This document shows positions 33,439 through 41,587 of a stretch of DNA of 41,587 nucleotides, piece after piece. The stretch is from Alphaproteobacteria bacterium (lineage in GTDB: Bacteria > Pseudomonadota > Alphaproteobacteria > Acetobacterales > Acetobacteraceae), in assembly GCA_026400815.1 (NCBI GenBank), contig JAPLOI010000055.1:1-41587 (forward strand). Direction: 5' to 3'. A model generated the notes under the pieces. It made no database searches, was not told where the DNA came from, and saw nothing but the letters and a program-made list of their open reading frames with translations. How positions within the stretch are numbered: the stretch's first letter is position 1; the number at the start of each line of letters is the position of its first letter. Position numbers and translations under genes: made by a program.

Positions 33439-34095
33439 TCAGCGTGGCCAGTCGATGCGCGGGCCGGCCGGGGGGGCGGAGTTCGGGCCGCCATCGCCCT
33501 CCTCCTCGCTGCGCCGGCGCAGGAAACGGCCGGGCAGGCGTGGCGGCGGCGGCAGGCCAGGCTCCGGCGCCTCGGTCGGCATGCCGCCCAACGGCGGTGG
33601 GGGCGGCAGCTCCACCTCGCGCGCACCCGGGCCGGGCGGCGGCACGAAGCGCGGCTCGGTGCGCGGGCGCGCCGGGCGGGGTGGCTCCGGCCGGCCCATA
33701 TCGGCGCGGTTCATCTCCGTCTGTGCCTTGTCGCGCATGTAGGCCAGCATCTTGTCGGCCACCGGGTCGCCGAAGCCGCCCCCGGCGCCGCGCGGCCGCG
33801 GCTCGCGCGCCGCGGGCGGGATCGGCGGCTGCAGCGGCTCGTCGTCATCGTCCATCCCTGGCAGGCCGCGCCCACGCAGGCCCAGCCCGCGCTCCGGCAG
33901 CCGCAGCGTCAGCCCGCGGATTTCCTCGTGCAGCGCCTCGATCTGGCCTTCCATCTCGCGCAGCTTGGCCCGCAGCCCGAAGGTGCTGAACGGCATCAGC
34001 AGGAACAGCGCCAGGTAGAACGCCACGGGCACGAGAACGGCCACCACCGCCCACCACGGCATCCAGTCCGGCAAGGAGAGCGCTGAGAGATCCAT
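33439..34095 (-). CDS. hypothetical single-pass membrane protein with coiled coil and proline-rich tail
   Basis: 218 aa. Residues 12-37 ([20 protein letters not shown]...) form one membrane helix. A short coiled coil follows ([20 protein letters not shown], then GLTLRLPE). The remaining 140 residues are low-complexity and rich in Pro, Gly and Arg, with one helical patch ([20 protein letters not shown]). The likely topology is N-terminus out and a disordered cytoplasmic tail. I know no function. Such proteins occur in Acetobacteraceae-type genomes. It is divergent from the aminotransferase gene. Confidence 0.65.
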   Translation of the reverse strand: MDLSALSLPDWMPWWAVVAVLVPVAFYLALFLLMPFSTFGLRAKLREMEGQIEALHEEIRGLTLRLPERGLGLRGRGLPGMDDDDEPLQPPIPPAAREPRPRGAGGGFGDPVADKMLAYMRDKAQTEMNRADMGRPEPPRPARPRTEPRFVPPPGPGAREVELPPPPPLGGMPTEAPEPGLPPPPRLPGRFLRRRSEEEGDGGPNSAPPAGPRIDWPR

Positions 34096-34169
34096 GCCCT
34101 TATCATGCCAGCCCTGGATTTCACCGCAATCCCATGCAATCAGGCGCCCGCGTCCCGCGAGGTATCCCG

Positions 34170-35303
34170 ATGAAGCTGCTCATCCCCGGCCCCGTCACCA
34201 CCCGCCCGGAAGTCCGCGCCGCCATGGCCGAGGACATCGCGCCGTGGGACAATGATTTCCGTCCCGTGCTGGCAGAGGTGCAGGCCCGCCTGCTGCCCAT
34301 CGCCGGCGGCATCCCCGGCACCCACGCCGCCCTGGTGCTGCAGGGCTGCGGCCACTTCATCACCGAATCCGCCCTGCGCAGCTACCTCGCCCCCATCGGC
34401 CATCCCAAGGCCGGCCGCATCCTCATCCCCGCCATCGGCGCCTATGCCGACCGTATGAAGCGCCTGGCCACCGAAGCGGGCCGCGACGTCGTCTCCCTCG
34501 CCCTGCCCGACCAGGTGCCCGCCGACCCCGCCGCGATCGCCGCCGCCCTGGCCGCCGACCCCAGCATCACCCATGTCGGCGCCGTCTATTCGGAAACTGG
34601 CACCGGCGTGATCCACGACGTGGCCGCCCTCGGTGCCGTGGTCCGCGCCGCCGGCCGCCGCATGATTGTCGATGCCGTCTCCGCCTTCGGGGCGCTGCCG
34701 TTTGACCTCGCCGCCCAGCCGGAGGTCGATGCCGTGGTGTTCACCTCCAACAAGTGCTTCGAGGGCCTGCCCGGCCTCGGCTTCGCCATCTGCCGCCTCG
34801 ATGGCCTGGAAGCCAACAAGGGCAACGCCGGCAGCTGGAGCTTCGACTTGTACTCGATCCACGAGATGAACCTGCGCTCCCCCGGCAGCTTCCGCTTCAC
34901 CCCCCCGGTGCAGGTGCTCAGCGCCTTCCGCGTGGCGCTGGACATCTACGAGGCCGAAGGCGGCCGCCCCGCCCGCCACGCCCGCTACCAGGCCAATGTG
35001 GACGCGCTCTACGCCGGCATCCAGCGCCTCGGCCTCTCCCCCTACGTGCCGCGCGAGCACCAGGGCCCGGTGGTGATGAACACCCACGCCCCGGCGGACC
35101 CGGCCTGGAACCTGCAAACCTTCGTGGATGGCCTGAAGCGCCGGGGATTCCTCATCTCCAACTTCTACAACACCCCCACCCCCAGCTTCCGCGTCGGCTG
35201 CATCGGGGCGATCACACCGGAGGACATGAACCAGTTCGTGGCCGCGATCGACGAGGTGCTGAACGAGATGCAGGTGCGGAACCGGTCGCCCCAGGCGGCG
35301 TAA
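34170..35303 (+). CDS. PLP-dependent aminotransferase, 2-aminoethylphosphonate-pyruvate transaminase-like (PhnW)
   Basis: 377 aa. It is a class V (small-domain) aminotransferase with the PhnW-type opening MKLLIPGPVTTRPEVRAAMA and EDIAPWDNDFRP. Other marks are LQGCGHFITESALR, VGAVYSETGTGVIHDV, DAVSAFGALPFDLA, and the PLP lysine in FTSNKCFEGLPGLGF. PhnW converts 2-aminoethylphosphonate and pyruvate to phosphonoacetaldehyde and alanine. No phosphonatase, other phn gene or phosphonate transporter is nearby, so a different amino donor is possible. GAGG lies 7 bases before the ATG at 34170. The tripartite hairpin repeat begins 4 bases after the stop. Confidence 0.82.
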   Translation: MKLLIPGPVTTRPEVRAAMAEDIAPWDNDFRPVLAEVQARLLPIAGGIPGTHAALVLQGCGHFITESALRSYLAPIGHPKAGRILIPAIGAYADRMKRLATEAGRDVVSLALPDQVPADPAAIAAALAADPSITHVGAVYSETGTGVIHDVAALGAVVRAAGRRMIVDAVSAFGALPFDLAAQPEVDAVVFTSNKCFEGLPGLGFAICRLDGLEANKGNAGSWSFDLYSIHEMNLRSPGSFRFTPPVQVLSAFRVALDIYEAEGGRPARHARYQANVDALYAGIQRLGLSPYVPREHQGPVVMNTHAPADPAWNLQTFVDGLKRRGFLISNFYNTPTPSFRVGCIGAITPEDMNQFVAAIDEVLNEMQVRNRSPQAA

Positions 35304-35306
35304 GCA

Positions 35307-35443
35307 AGAGTCTTCATTTTCTGAAGAAAAAGAAGCAAAAAGACTTCATTCGTTTGCGCGCGGCGCCGCTCGGGTTTCCCGGGCAGCCAACACCGCAAAC
35401 GGATAAAAGTTTTTTGGTTCTTTTTTTCAAAAAAGAACCGCTT
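35307..35443. repeat. tripartite hairpin repeat, copy 2
   Basis: The left block (35307-35346) and right block (35405-35443) repeat those of copy 1 at 17221-17345 (39/40 and 39/39 identical). The 58-base core between them is GC-rich, unrelated in sequence, and closed by CGTTTGCG/CGCAAACG with an inner CCCGGG-type fold. It fills most of the gap between the aminotransferase and fhs. Confidence 0.85.
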
Positions 35444-35481
35444 TCTTTCCCTCCCCTACCCTTTCTTGTATCGTCCGCCCC

Positions 35482-37152
35482 ATGAGCATCGACCTAGAGA
35501 TCGCCCGCAAGGCCACCCTACGCCCCATCGCCGAGATTGCCGCCCGTGCCGGCATCCCGGCCGATGCCCTCGTCCCCTACGGCAAGACCAAGGCCAAGAT
35601 CGAGTGGGACTTCATCCGATCGCAGGACAGCACGCCGGATGGCGCCCTGGTCCTGGTCACCGGCATTTCCCCCACCCCCGCCGGCGAGGGCAAGACCACC
35701 ACCACCGTTGGTCTCGGCGACGCGCTGAACCGCATCGGCACCAAGGCGATGGTCGCCCTGCGCGAGCCCAGCCTCGGCCCCTGCTTCGGCGTGAAGGGTG
35801 GCGCCACCGGCGGCGGCTATGCCCAGGTGCTGCCGATGGAGGACATCAACCTCCATTTCACCGGCGATTTCCACGCCATCACCTCGGCCAACAACCTGCT
35901 GGCCGCGATGTTGGACAACCACATCTACTGGGGCAACGAGCTCGGCATCGACCCGCGCCGCATCTTCTGGCGCCGGGCGCTCGACATGAACGACCGGGCG
36001 CTGCGCGGCATCGTCGGCTCCCTCGGCGGCGTGGCCAACGGGTTTCCGCGCGAGGACGGGTTCGACATCACGGTGGCGTCCGAGGTGATGGCGGTGCTGT
36101 GCCTGTCGCGCGATCTGGATGATCTGCGTGCCCGCCTCGGCCGCATGGTGGTCGCCGCCCGCCGCGACGGCAGCTTCGTGACCGCCGCCGACCTCCAGGC
36201 CGATGGCGCCATGGCCGTGCTGCTGCGCGATGCGCTTATGCCCAACCTGGTGCAGACCATCGAGGGCACGCCGGCCCTGATCCATGGCGGCCCCTTTGCC
36301 AACATCGCCCATGGCTGCAACTCGGTGATCGCCACCAAGCTGGCGCTCAAGCTTTCCGATGTCGTCGTGACCGAAGCCGGCTTCGGCGCCGATCTCGGCG
36401 GCGAGAAGTTCCTGGACATCAAGTGCCGCCAGGCCGGTCTGGCGCCGAGCTGCGCCGTGGTGGTGGCCACCGTGCGTGCACTGAAGATGCATGGCGGCGT
36501 CGCCCGCAAGGATCTTGGCCCGCAGGATGTGGCGGCCGTGTCGCGCGGCGTGGTCAATCTGGCGCGCCACGTGCAGAACCTGGGCAAGTTCGGCCTGCCC
36601 GTGGTGGTGGCGCTCAATCGCTTCAACACGGACACCGCGGAAGAGATCGAGGCGATCCGCGACGCCATGGCCGCCCTGGGCACGGAGGTGTTCCTCTGCA
36701 CCCACTGGTCCGATGGCGGCGCAGGGGCCGAGGGCCTGGCCCGCGCGGTGGTCGCCCGCATTGCCGCCAAGACCGCCGCCTACAAGCCGCTCTATCCGAA
36801 CAACCTGCGGCTGGCCGACAAGATCCGCGTGATCGCGCATGAGATCTATCGCGCCGACGACATCGACCTCGCCTCCGGCGTGGCGAAGAAGCTGGAAAGC
36901 TACGAGAAGGCCGGCTTTGGCGATGTGCCGGTGTGCATCGCGAAAACCCAGTACAGCTTCAGCAGCGACCCCACCCTGCTCGGCGCGCCCACCGGGCACA
37001 CGCTGACGGTGCGCGACGTGCGGCTTTCGGCCGGGGCCGGCTTCGTGGTGGCGGTGTGCGGCGACATCATGACGATGCCCGGCCTGCCGCGCGTGCCGGC
37101 GGCGAACACGATCACGCTGAACGATCTCGGCGGGATCGAAGGGCTGTTCTGA
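35482..37152 (+). CDS. fhs: formate-tetrahydrofolate ligase
   Basis: 556 aa, the standard length. It joins formate to tetrahydrofolate with ATP, feeding one-carbon units into purine and serine metabolism or into formate assimilation. The P-loop is in [20 protein letters not shown]. The signature blocks are [40 protein letters not shown] and [38 protein letters not shown] and the [10 protein letters not shown] end are intact. It is a single-gene unit with a hairpin repeat before it and a strong hairpin after it. Confidence 0.97.
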   Translation: MSIDLEIARKATLRPIAEIAARAGIPADALVPYGKTKAKIEWDFIRSQDSTPDGALVLVTGISPTPAGEGKTTTTVGLGDALNRIGTKAMVALREPSLGPCFGVKGGATGGGYAQVLPMEDINLHFTGDFHAITSANNLLAAMLDNHIYWGNELGIDPRRIFWRRALDMNDRALRGIVGSLGGVANGFPREDGFDITVASEVMAVLCLSRDLDDLRARLGRMVVAARRDGSFVTAADLQADGAMAVLLRDALMPNLVQTIEGTPALIHGGPFANIAHGCNSVIATKLALKLSDVVVTEAGFGADLGGEKFLDIKCRQAGLAPSCAVVVATVRALKMHGGVARKDLGPQDVAAVSRGVVNLARHVQNLGKFGLPVVVALNRFNTDTAEEIEAIRDAMAALGTEVFLCTHWSDGGAGAEGLARAVVARIAAKTAAYKPLYPNNLRLADKIRVIAHEIYRADDIDLASGVAKKLESYEKAGFGDVPVCIAKTQYSFSSDPTLLGAPTGHTLTVRDVRLSAGAGFVVAVCGDIMTMPGLPRVPAANTITLNDLGGIEGLF

Positions 37153-37203
37153 GGCGACGAAGCCTCGAACGGCAACGGCCCTCATCCTTTCGGATGAGGG
37201 CCG
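37151..37203 (+). terminator. paired hairpins after fhs
   Basis: GAGGC-GACGAA-GCCTC overlaps the fhs stop. A perfect 12-bp stem, CGGCCCTCATCC/GGATGAGGGCCG with loop TTTC, lies at 37176-37203. The second is very stable but is not followed by a T-run. It can stop transcripts from fhs and, being symmetric, from the pilin gene on the other strand. Confidence 0.6.
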
Positions 37204-37249
37204 CAGGCCTGGGGTCAGACCGCCCGGCGCGAGGCGCCAGGCGCAGGGA

Positions 37250-37405
37250 TCAGAACGCCAGCACGTTGAAGGCGTTGGTCAGGCGGCCGGAGAGCGCGGT
37301 GAACGCGGTGGCCAGGCCCACGGCGAGCACGCCGGCGATCAGGCCGTACTCCATGGCGGTCACGCCACGGCGGTCGGCAGCGGCGGTCTTCAGGATCTGA
37401 ATCAC
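37250..37405 (-). CDS. Flp/Fap-type pilin subunit
   Basis: 51 aa. The typical short Flp prepilin has a brief basic leader (VIQILKTAAADRRG), the processing site G/VTAMEYGLIAG with Glu at +5 of the mature part, and one hydrophobic helix to the end (VLAVGLATAFTALSGRLTNA). Flp pilins are cut by TadV-like peptidase and exported by the Tad apparatus to make adhesive pili. None of the tad/cpa genes is in view. No ATG is available at the right place. The GTG at 37405 is the best start but has no clear ribosome site, and an AAGAGAG lies 20-odd bases upstream. A GT41 glycosyltransferase diverges from it. Confidence 0.82.
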   Translation of the reverse strand: MIQILKTAAADRRGVTAMEYGLIAGVLAVGLATAFTALSGRLTNAFNVLAF

Positions 37406-37645
37406 GGTCTGGAATATGGAATGTGTCTCTCTTGGATGAGGGAAGCGGAAGGCCCCGGTGGTGGCGTTCCCGGCTTTCCGGTAGCGCCCTGCGGTGGCGC
37501 AGATGTAACGGAGTGTTTCTTTTCGACTGGTTACAGAGATTAATGTTTTTTTAGCGATTGCGCCGAATGTGCCGCCCCGTGGCGCGCCTTGCGGTTGGCG
37601 GCGAAGCCGGCCATGGAGCCGGTCTGCCGTGGCGGAGGGAGTGGG
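37406..37645. promoter_or_regulatory. divergent intergenic region, pilin and GT41 gene
   Basis: 240 bases with no gene. An AT-rich stretch at about 37505-37558 (TGTTTCTTTTCG...TTAATGTTTTTTTAGCG) stands out from the GC-rich flanks and is the likely promoter zone for the pilin on the minus strand. I see no exact -35/-10 pair. Confidence 0.3.
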
Positions 37646-39316
37646 ATGGAGCAGGCGGTGAGCGATCCCGATGCGTTGGTGGCCGAAGCGGAGCAGGTGC
37701 TCGCCGCCGGGCCGGATGCGGCGATGCTGGGGCGGCTGGCGGAGGCGTGGCGGGCGCATCCGACCCATGCCGGTGTGACGCGGCTGCTGGCGGATGGCTT
37801 GCGGCTGGCGGGGCAGCGGGACCAGGCGGTGGCGGCCTATGCGGCGGCGTTGGCGCTGGATGCGATGAGCTTCGAGGCGTGGTTCGGCATGGCCACGGCG
37901 CAGGTGGCGCGCGGGGCGTTTGCCGTGGCGCGGGATGCGCTGGTGCAGGCGCTGGGGCTGCGGCCGCAGGCGGAAGAGGCGCGCTGCCTGCTCGCGGAGG
38001 CGCTGTTCCATTTGGGTGAGGCGGATGCAGCCAGTGCGGCGTATCAGCGGGTGATCGCGCGCGGGGAACCGGCGCTGCGCGATGCGGCGCTGGCGAGCCT
38101 GGCGGTGATGATCCCCGGCAGTGCCGCAGCCTCCCACGAGATGGTGCGGGCGGTGCGCGAGGCGTGGATCGGGCGGGTGGGGGGCGCGATCAAGGCGATG
38201 CCGATGCGGGCGGCGCCTTCGGTGCGGCGGATCCGGGTGGGGTATCTCTCGGCGTTCTTCGGCGAGCGGAACTGGATGCGGGCCGCCTATGGCGTGATCA
38301 ACCGGCATGATCGTGCGCGGTTCGAGGTGTATCTGATCGCCGACGGGGCGGAGCCATCGGCCGAGGCCGGCTATGTGGCGCAGGCGGATGACCGGGTGCT
38401 GCAGGCCAGGGGGATGGCGAACGGGGCGCTGGCGCGGGCGATCGCACAGGCGGAGCTGGATGTGCTGGTGGACCTGAACGGGTATGCGCTGGCCGGGCGG
38501 CTTGGGTTGTTCCCGTACCGCCCGGCGCGGCTGCAGCTGGGGTGGCTGGGGCATTCCGCCACCTCCGCGGTGCCGGGGATCGATGCGCTGGTGGGCGATG
38601 CCGTGGTGGTGCGGCCGGAGGAGGAGGGGCATTTCTCCGAGCGGGTGTTGCGCGTGCCGGGGACGTGCCTGGCGTTCGGGGTTTCGTATCCCACGCCCGA
38701 TGTGGCGCCGTTGCCGTGGCTGGCGAACGGGGCGCCGACGCTGGGGTGCCTGGGGTCCGGCCATAAGCTGACGCCGCGGACGCTGGAGGCGTGGGCGGCG
38801 ATCCTGCGGGCGGTGCCGGCGGCGCGGCTGGTGGTGGGCAATGCATCGCTGGACGACGAGGGCAACCGGGATGAGCTGCTGCGGCGGCTGGAGGGCAGGG
38901 GGGTGGCGGCGGCGCGGGTGACGCTTTCGGGGCGGGCGGAGCATTTCGAGTTCCTGCGTGGCTACGGGGCGATCGACATCGCGCTGGACACGTGTCCGAC
39001 CAGCGGCACCGCCACCACCGCCGAGGCGCTGTGGCAGGGGGTGCCGGTGTTGGCGGTGGAGGGGGACCGTTGGGCTTCGCGCAGCAGTGCCTCGCTGCTG
39101 CGGGCGGCGGGGCTTTCGGCGTGGGTGGCGCGGGATGCCGACGGGTTCGTGGGCCAGGCGGTGGCGCTGCTGGGCGATCCCGCGACGCCCGGGAGATTGG
39201 GCGCGCTGCGGGCGGGGATGCGGGAGCGGTTGATGGCGAGCGCGGCCGGCGACAGTGCGGGTTTGTGCCGGGCGCTGGAGGCGATCTATACGCAGTGTCT
39301 CAACGAATTGTCCTGA
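37646..39316 (+). CDS. GT41 (SPINDLY/O-GlcNAc-transferase-like) glycosyltransferase with TPR N-terminus
   Basis: 556 aa. Residues about 5-170 are degenerate TPR helices (LADGLRLAGQRDQAVAAYAA, ALFHLGEADAASAAYQRVIA) for protein contact. The catalytic part has IRVGYLSAFFGERNW, then LDVLVDLNGYALAGRLGLFP, LQLGWLGHSATSAVPGIDAL, and the sugar-nucleotide site DIALDTCPTSGTATTAEALW with QGVPVLAVEG. Bacterial members glycosylate surface proteins such as flagellin or adhesins on Ser/Thr. The ATG at 37646 has GGAGGGAG before it. Divergent from the pilin gene and upstream of an SBP gene by 12 bases. Confidence 0.88.
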   Translation: MEQAVSDPDALVAEAEQVLAAGPDAAMLGRLAEAWRAHPTHAGVTRLLADGLRLAGQRDQAVAAYAAALALDAMSFEAWFGMATAQVARGAFAVARDALVQALGLRPQAEEARCLLAEALFHLGEADAASAAYQRVIARGEPALRDAALASLAVMIPGSAAASHEMVRAVREAWIGRVGGAIKAMPMRAAPSVRRIRVGYLSAFFGERNWMRAAYGVINRHDRARFEVYLIADGAEPSAEAGYVAQADDRVLQARGMANGALARAIAQAELDVLVDLNGYALAGRLGLFPYRPARLQLGWLGHSATSAVPGIDALVGDAVVVRPEEEGHFSERVLRVPGTCLAFGVSYPTPDVAPLPWLANGAPTLGCLGSGHKLTPRTLEAWAAILRAVPAARLVVGNASLDDEGNRDELLRRLEGRGVAAARVTLSGRAEHFEFLRGYGAIDIALDTCPTSGTATTAEALWQGVPVLAVEGDRWASRSSASLLRAAGLSAWVARDADGFVGQAVALLGDPATPGRLGALRAGMRERLMASAAGDSAGLCRALEAIYTQCLNELS

Positions 39317-39328
39317 GGAGGAACGGCC

Positions 39329-40900
39329 ATGCGCCGCCTGCTTCGCCTTGCCGCCATGGCCCTTGCCGTATTGCCCGGGGTGGCGGCGGCCCAATCGGCT
39401 TCCACCCTGCGCGTGGTTCTGGTGAACGACCTGGCAAGCCTGGACCCGGTGGTTTCCACCGCGGCCTTCGTGCGCAACCACGGGTTCCTGAACTACGACC
39501 AGCTTTTCGCGCTGGACAGCAAGGGCGAGGCGCAGCCGCAGATGGTGGGCGCCTGGAGCAAGAGCCCGGACGGGATGAGCTATTCCTTCACGCTGCGCGA
39601 CGGGCTGGCGTTCCATGACGGCTTGCCGGTGAAGGCGGCGGATGCGGTGGCTTCGGTGAAGCGCTGGGCGCAGCGCGACGTGGTGGGCCGGGCGTTGGCG
39701 GCGGCGACGGCGAGCATGGAGGCGGTGGACGACAAGACTTTCACGCTCAAGCTGAGCCGGCCCTTCGCGCTGGTGACCGAGGCGCTGGCGCGGCCGACGG
39801 CGTCCGCGCTGTTCGTGATGCCGGAGCGGATTGCCGCCACGCCGGCGAACACGGCCTTCACGGACCCGATGGGCTCCGGGCCGTTCATCTTCCAGAAGGA
39901 CCTGTGGCGCGCGGGCGACCGGGCGATCTACCTCCGCAACCCCGCCTACAAGCCGCGCGCCGAGGCGGCCGATGGGCTGGCGGGCGGCAAGGTGGCGAAG
40001 CTGGAGCGGATCGAGTGGCGGGCGATGCCCGACCAGGCGACGGCGGCGGCGGCGTTGCAGGCGGGCGAGATCGACCTGATCGAGCAGCCCTCCCCGGACA
40101 TCCTGCCGGTGCTGGAGCGTAATCCGAACATTCGCACCATGGCGCTGAACCCGGTGGGCTCGATGGTGTGGCTGCGGCTGAACCACACGCTGGCGCCGTT
40201 CGACAACCCCAAGGTGCGCCAGGCGCTGCTGTTCCTGGTGAACCAGAAGGAGAACCTGGATGCCGCCGGCATCCGGGCGAGCGAGCAGGTGCCGTATTGC
40301 CCGGCCTATTTCCTGTGCGGCACGCCGCTGGAGAGTGCGGCCGGCGCGCAGGGGCTGAAGGATGCTGATATCGCCAAGGCGAAGGCATTGCTGGCCGAGG
40401 GCGGGTATGCCGGGCAGAAGGTGGTGTTCCTGAACGCGGCCGACAGCCCGATCAACAACGCGGTGACGCTGACCATGGCCGAGGCGATGCGCAAGGGCGG
40501 CATCAACGTGGACGTGGCGACGATGGACTGGGCGACGCTGACGCAGCGGCGCAACAACCGCACGCCGGCGGACCAGGGCGGCTGGCACCTGTTCGTGACG
40601 GTGGCCAATGTGCTCGACGGCGGCTCGCCGCTGACCAATCTGTACCTGGCAAGCCCCTGCCAGGGCGGGCTGGCGGGCTGGCCGTGCGACCAGAAGCTGG
40701 AGGACCTGCGCCGTTCCTGGTGGGAGGAAGGCGACGCGGCAAAGCGCAAGACGATCCTGGAGGCGGTGCATACCCAGGCGTACCAGTCGCTGCCCTATGT
40801 GAATGCCGGGCAGTTCCGCACGCTGGCGGCGTATCGCAGCAATGTGGAAGGGCTGCGGGCGACGACGATCCCTGTGTTCTGGGGCGTTGAGAAGAAGTGA
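39329..40900 (+). CDS. SBP_bac_5 family substrate-binding protein, orphan
   Basis: 523 aa. A signal peptide (MRRLLRLAAMALAVLPGVAA...AQS) precedes a family 5 binding fold: LVNDLASLDPVVSTAAFVR, LRDGLAFHDGLPVKAADAV, MGSGPFIFQKDLWRAGDRAI, and FDNPKVRQALLFLVNQKE. It has two Cys pairs (YCPAYFLCG and SPCQGG...WPCD) that may form periplasmic disulfides. No permease or ATPase gene is adjacent, unlike the operon at 25-30 kb. It may deliver its ligand, probably a peptide-like solute, to a transporter elsewhere. GAGGAGGAA precedes the ATG. The GNAT gene overlaps its stop. Confidence 0.88.
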   Translation: MRRLLRLAAMALAVLPGVAAAQSASTLRVVLVNDLASLDPVVSTAAFVRNHGFLNYDQLFALDSKGEAQPQMVGAWSKSPDGMSYSFTLRDGLAFHDGLPVKAADAVASVKRWAQRDVVGRALAAATASMEAVDDKTFTLKLSRPFALVTEALARPTASALFVMPERIAATPANTAFTDPMGSGPFIFQKDLWRAGDRAIYLRNPAYKPRAEAADGLAGGKVAKLERIEWRAMPDQATAAAALQAGEIDLIEQPSPDILPVLERNPNIRTMALNPVGSMVWLRLNHTLAPFDNPKVRQALLFLVNQKENLDAAGIRASEQVPYCPAYFLCGTPLESAAGAQGLKDADIAKAKALLAEGGYAGQKVVFLNAADSPINNAVTLTMAEAMRKGGINVDVATMDWATLTQRRNNRTPADQGGWHLFVTVANVLDGGSPLTNLYLASPCQGGLAGWPCDQKLEDLRRSWWEEGDAAKRKTILEAVHTQAYQSLPYVNAGQFRTLAAYRSNVEGLRATTIPVFWGVEKK

Positions 40901-41346
40901 TCATCCGACCCGCCACCCCGGACGATGCCGGGGTGGTGGCGGAGATCAGCACCACCTCTCGCCACGCCGCCATGCCGACGATCCGGTGGGCGCATACGGC
41001 GGAGGAGGATCGGTGGTGGGTTGCGCATGTGCTGCTGCCGAAGGACGAGGTGTGGGTGGCGGAAGAGGGCGGCGTGGTGCTGGGGTTTCTGGCGCTGCAC
41101 CGGGATGAGGACGGGGACTGGGTGAGCCAGCTCTATCTGCGGCCCGGGCATTGGCGGCAGGGGATTGGGACGGTGTTGCTGGGGCATGCCAAGGCGCTGC
41201 GGCCCGGGGGGCTGCGGCTTTGGTGCTTCCATGTGAATGCGCGCGGGCGAGCGTTCTACGAGCGGCACGGGTTCCGGGTGGACCGGATGACCGATGGGGC
41301 CGGGAACGAGGAACGGGAGCCGGATATCCTCTACGTGTGGGCGTGA
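40897..41346 (+). CDS. GNAT family N-acetyltransferase
   Basis: 149 aa, GTG start overlapping the SBP stop (GTGA). The fold runs IIRPATPDDAGVVAEISTTS, then VWVAEEGGVVLGFLALHRDE, then the acetyl-CoA pyrophosphate loop HWRQGIGTVLLGHA, and LWCFHVNARGRAFYERHGFR (beta-bulge and C-terminal helix). The substrate is unknown; many relatives acetylate small amines or protein N-termini. Translational coupling to the binding protein suggests a shared transcript but not necessarily a shared pathway. Confidence 0.88.
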   Translation: MIIRPATPDDAGVVAEISTTSRHAAMPTIRWAHTAEEDRWWVAHVLLPKDEVWVAEEGGVVLGFLALHRDEDGDWVSQLYLRPGHWRQGIGTVLLGHAKALRPGGLRLWCFHVNARGRAFYERHGFRVDRMTDGAGNEEREPDILYVWA

Positions 41347-41408
41347 GTCGTCGCCGCGGGACGCGGGGTTTTGGCGGCGGATTCGGGGTGAAATTGGGCG
41401 CGGACGCG

Positions 41409-41452
41409 CTAGACCATGATCCGCGCTGACAGAAGCGCGGATCATGGTCTAG
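41409..41452. repeat. perfect 19-bp palindrome beside the IS630-type transposase
   Basis: CTAGACCATGATCCGCGCT and its exact complement flank the 6-base loop GACAGA. The outer ends are CTAG, and IS630 elements insert at TA. It lies 13 bases after the transposase stop and is probably the terminal region of the insertion sequence, able also to stop transcription from either side. Confidence 0.65.
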
Positions 41453-41464
41453 AGCAGAATCCTA

Positions 41465-41587
41465 TCAATCTGGCTCATAGCCTGTCGCCGTGAAATAGTT
41501 GGCGCATTCCTGTGGCGTGAAGGCGTCCAAGGCATCGCGGATCGCGTCCCATAGCTCGCTGATGCTGCGTGCGGCGGCCTTTCGGAG
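41465..41587 (-). CDS. IS630-family transposase, C-terminal part (cut by window edge)
   Basis: The last 40 codons are visible, ending ...KAAARSISELWDAIRDALDA, then FTPQECANYFTATGYEPD and TGA at 41465-41467. This end (FTPxECxNYFxxxGY) is diagnostic for IS630/Tc1-mariner-type transposases of alphaproteobacteria. The catalytic DDE residues would lie outside the window, so integrity cannot be judged. The palindrome at 41409-41452 would mark this end of the element. Confidence 0.85.
   Translation of the reverse strand, partial: LRKAAARSISELWDAIRDALDAFTPQECANYFTATGYEPD

Noticed and set aside
37250-40771. Very long open frame (about 1170 codons) on the minus strand, antisense to the GT41 and SBP genes
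   Set aside because: The codon use is that of a shadow of GC-rich genes and the protein is Arg/Pro/His repeats. Only its last 52 codons, the Flp pilin, are real.

Overview
The window is high-GC DNA (apart from a few AT-rich islands) from an alphaproteobacterium, most likely Rhodospirillales/Acetobacteraceae. The evidence is the gene order ubiK - hldD - lgt - midA-like - pgeF, a MucR/Ros regulator, a Fur-type regulator next to an OlsB-like ornithine acyltransferase, a phasin with its TetR-type neighbour, the lnt - XRE-regulator pair, and C/G-rich palindromic repeats of a kind I associate with this family. The genus cannot be fixed from the sequence.

Left part (1-10.5 kb), accessory: a partial small membrane protein, a graveyard of mobile-element pieces (an IS256-type transposase head joined to a frameshifted serine recombinase), a Tat-exported penicillin-acylase-family enzyme, and then a clearly foreign block on the minus strand. 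That block holds a tyrosine integrase, an AT-rich orphan protein, an AlpA-like regulator, a Toprim-like protein, a RepB-primase/helicase fusion and a TubC-docking-like protein. It ends at 10447-10460 in 14 bases identical to the expected 3' end of a tRNA-Ser gene (+ strand), a likely attachment site. The matching left site is not visible, so the element may begin near 3.9 kb or may start outside the window and include everything to its left.

Middle (10.5-25.3 kb), mostly chromosomal housekeeping: XRE regulator, lnt, a D-2-hydroxyacid dehydrogenase that has lost its normal stop and reads through a palindrome cluster, OlsB-like acyltransferase, Fur, MucR, a TusA-like protein, phasin and TetR. 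Next come proC, a YbjN protein and ubiK, the plus-strand operon hldD-lgt-midA-pgeF, a lipoprotein, prs and a histidine phosphatase.

Right part (25.3-41.6 kb): a tightly overlapped minus-strand ABC importer operon (substrate-binding protein, two permeases, fused double ATPase) preceded by a perfect 19-bp palindrome that matches the core of known Zur (zinc) operators; it may import a metal or metallophore. Then a fliF whose FliG-binding end is replaced by DNA of a dead sensor gene, nadK, a proline-rich membrane protein, a PhnW-like aminotransferase, fhs, a Flp-type pilin diverging from a GT41 (SPINDLY/OGT-like) glycosyltransferase, an orphan substrate-binding protein, a GNAT enzyme, and the 3' end of an IS630-family transposase at the window edge.

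The best candidates for something new are the Zur-box/ABC operon, a tripartite hairpin repeat present twice (17.2 and 35.3 kb) with conserved ends and different cores, the damaged fliF locus, the stop-less dehydrogenase, and the small integrative element with its orphan protein. I saw no rRNA gene, intact tRNA gene or CRISPR array.
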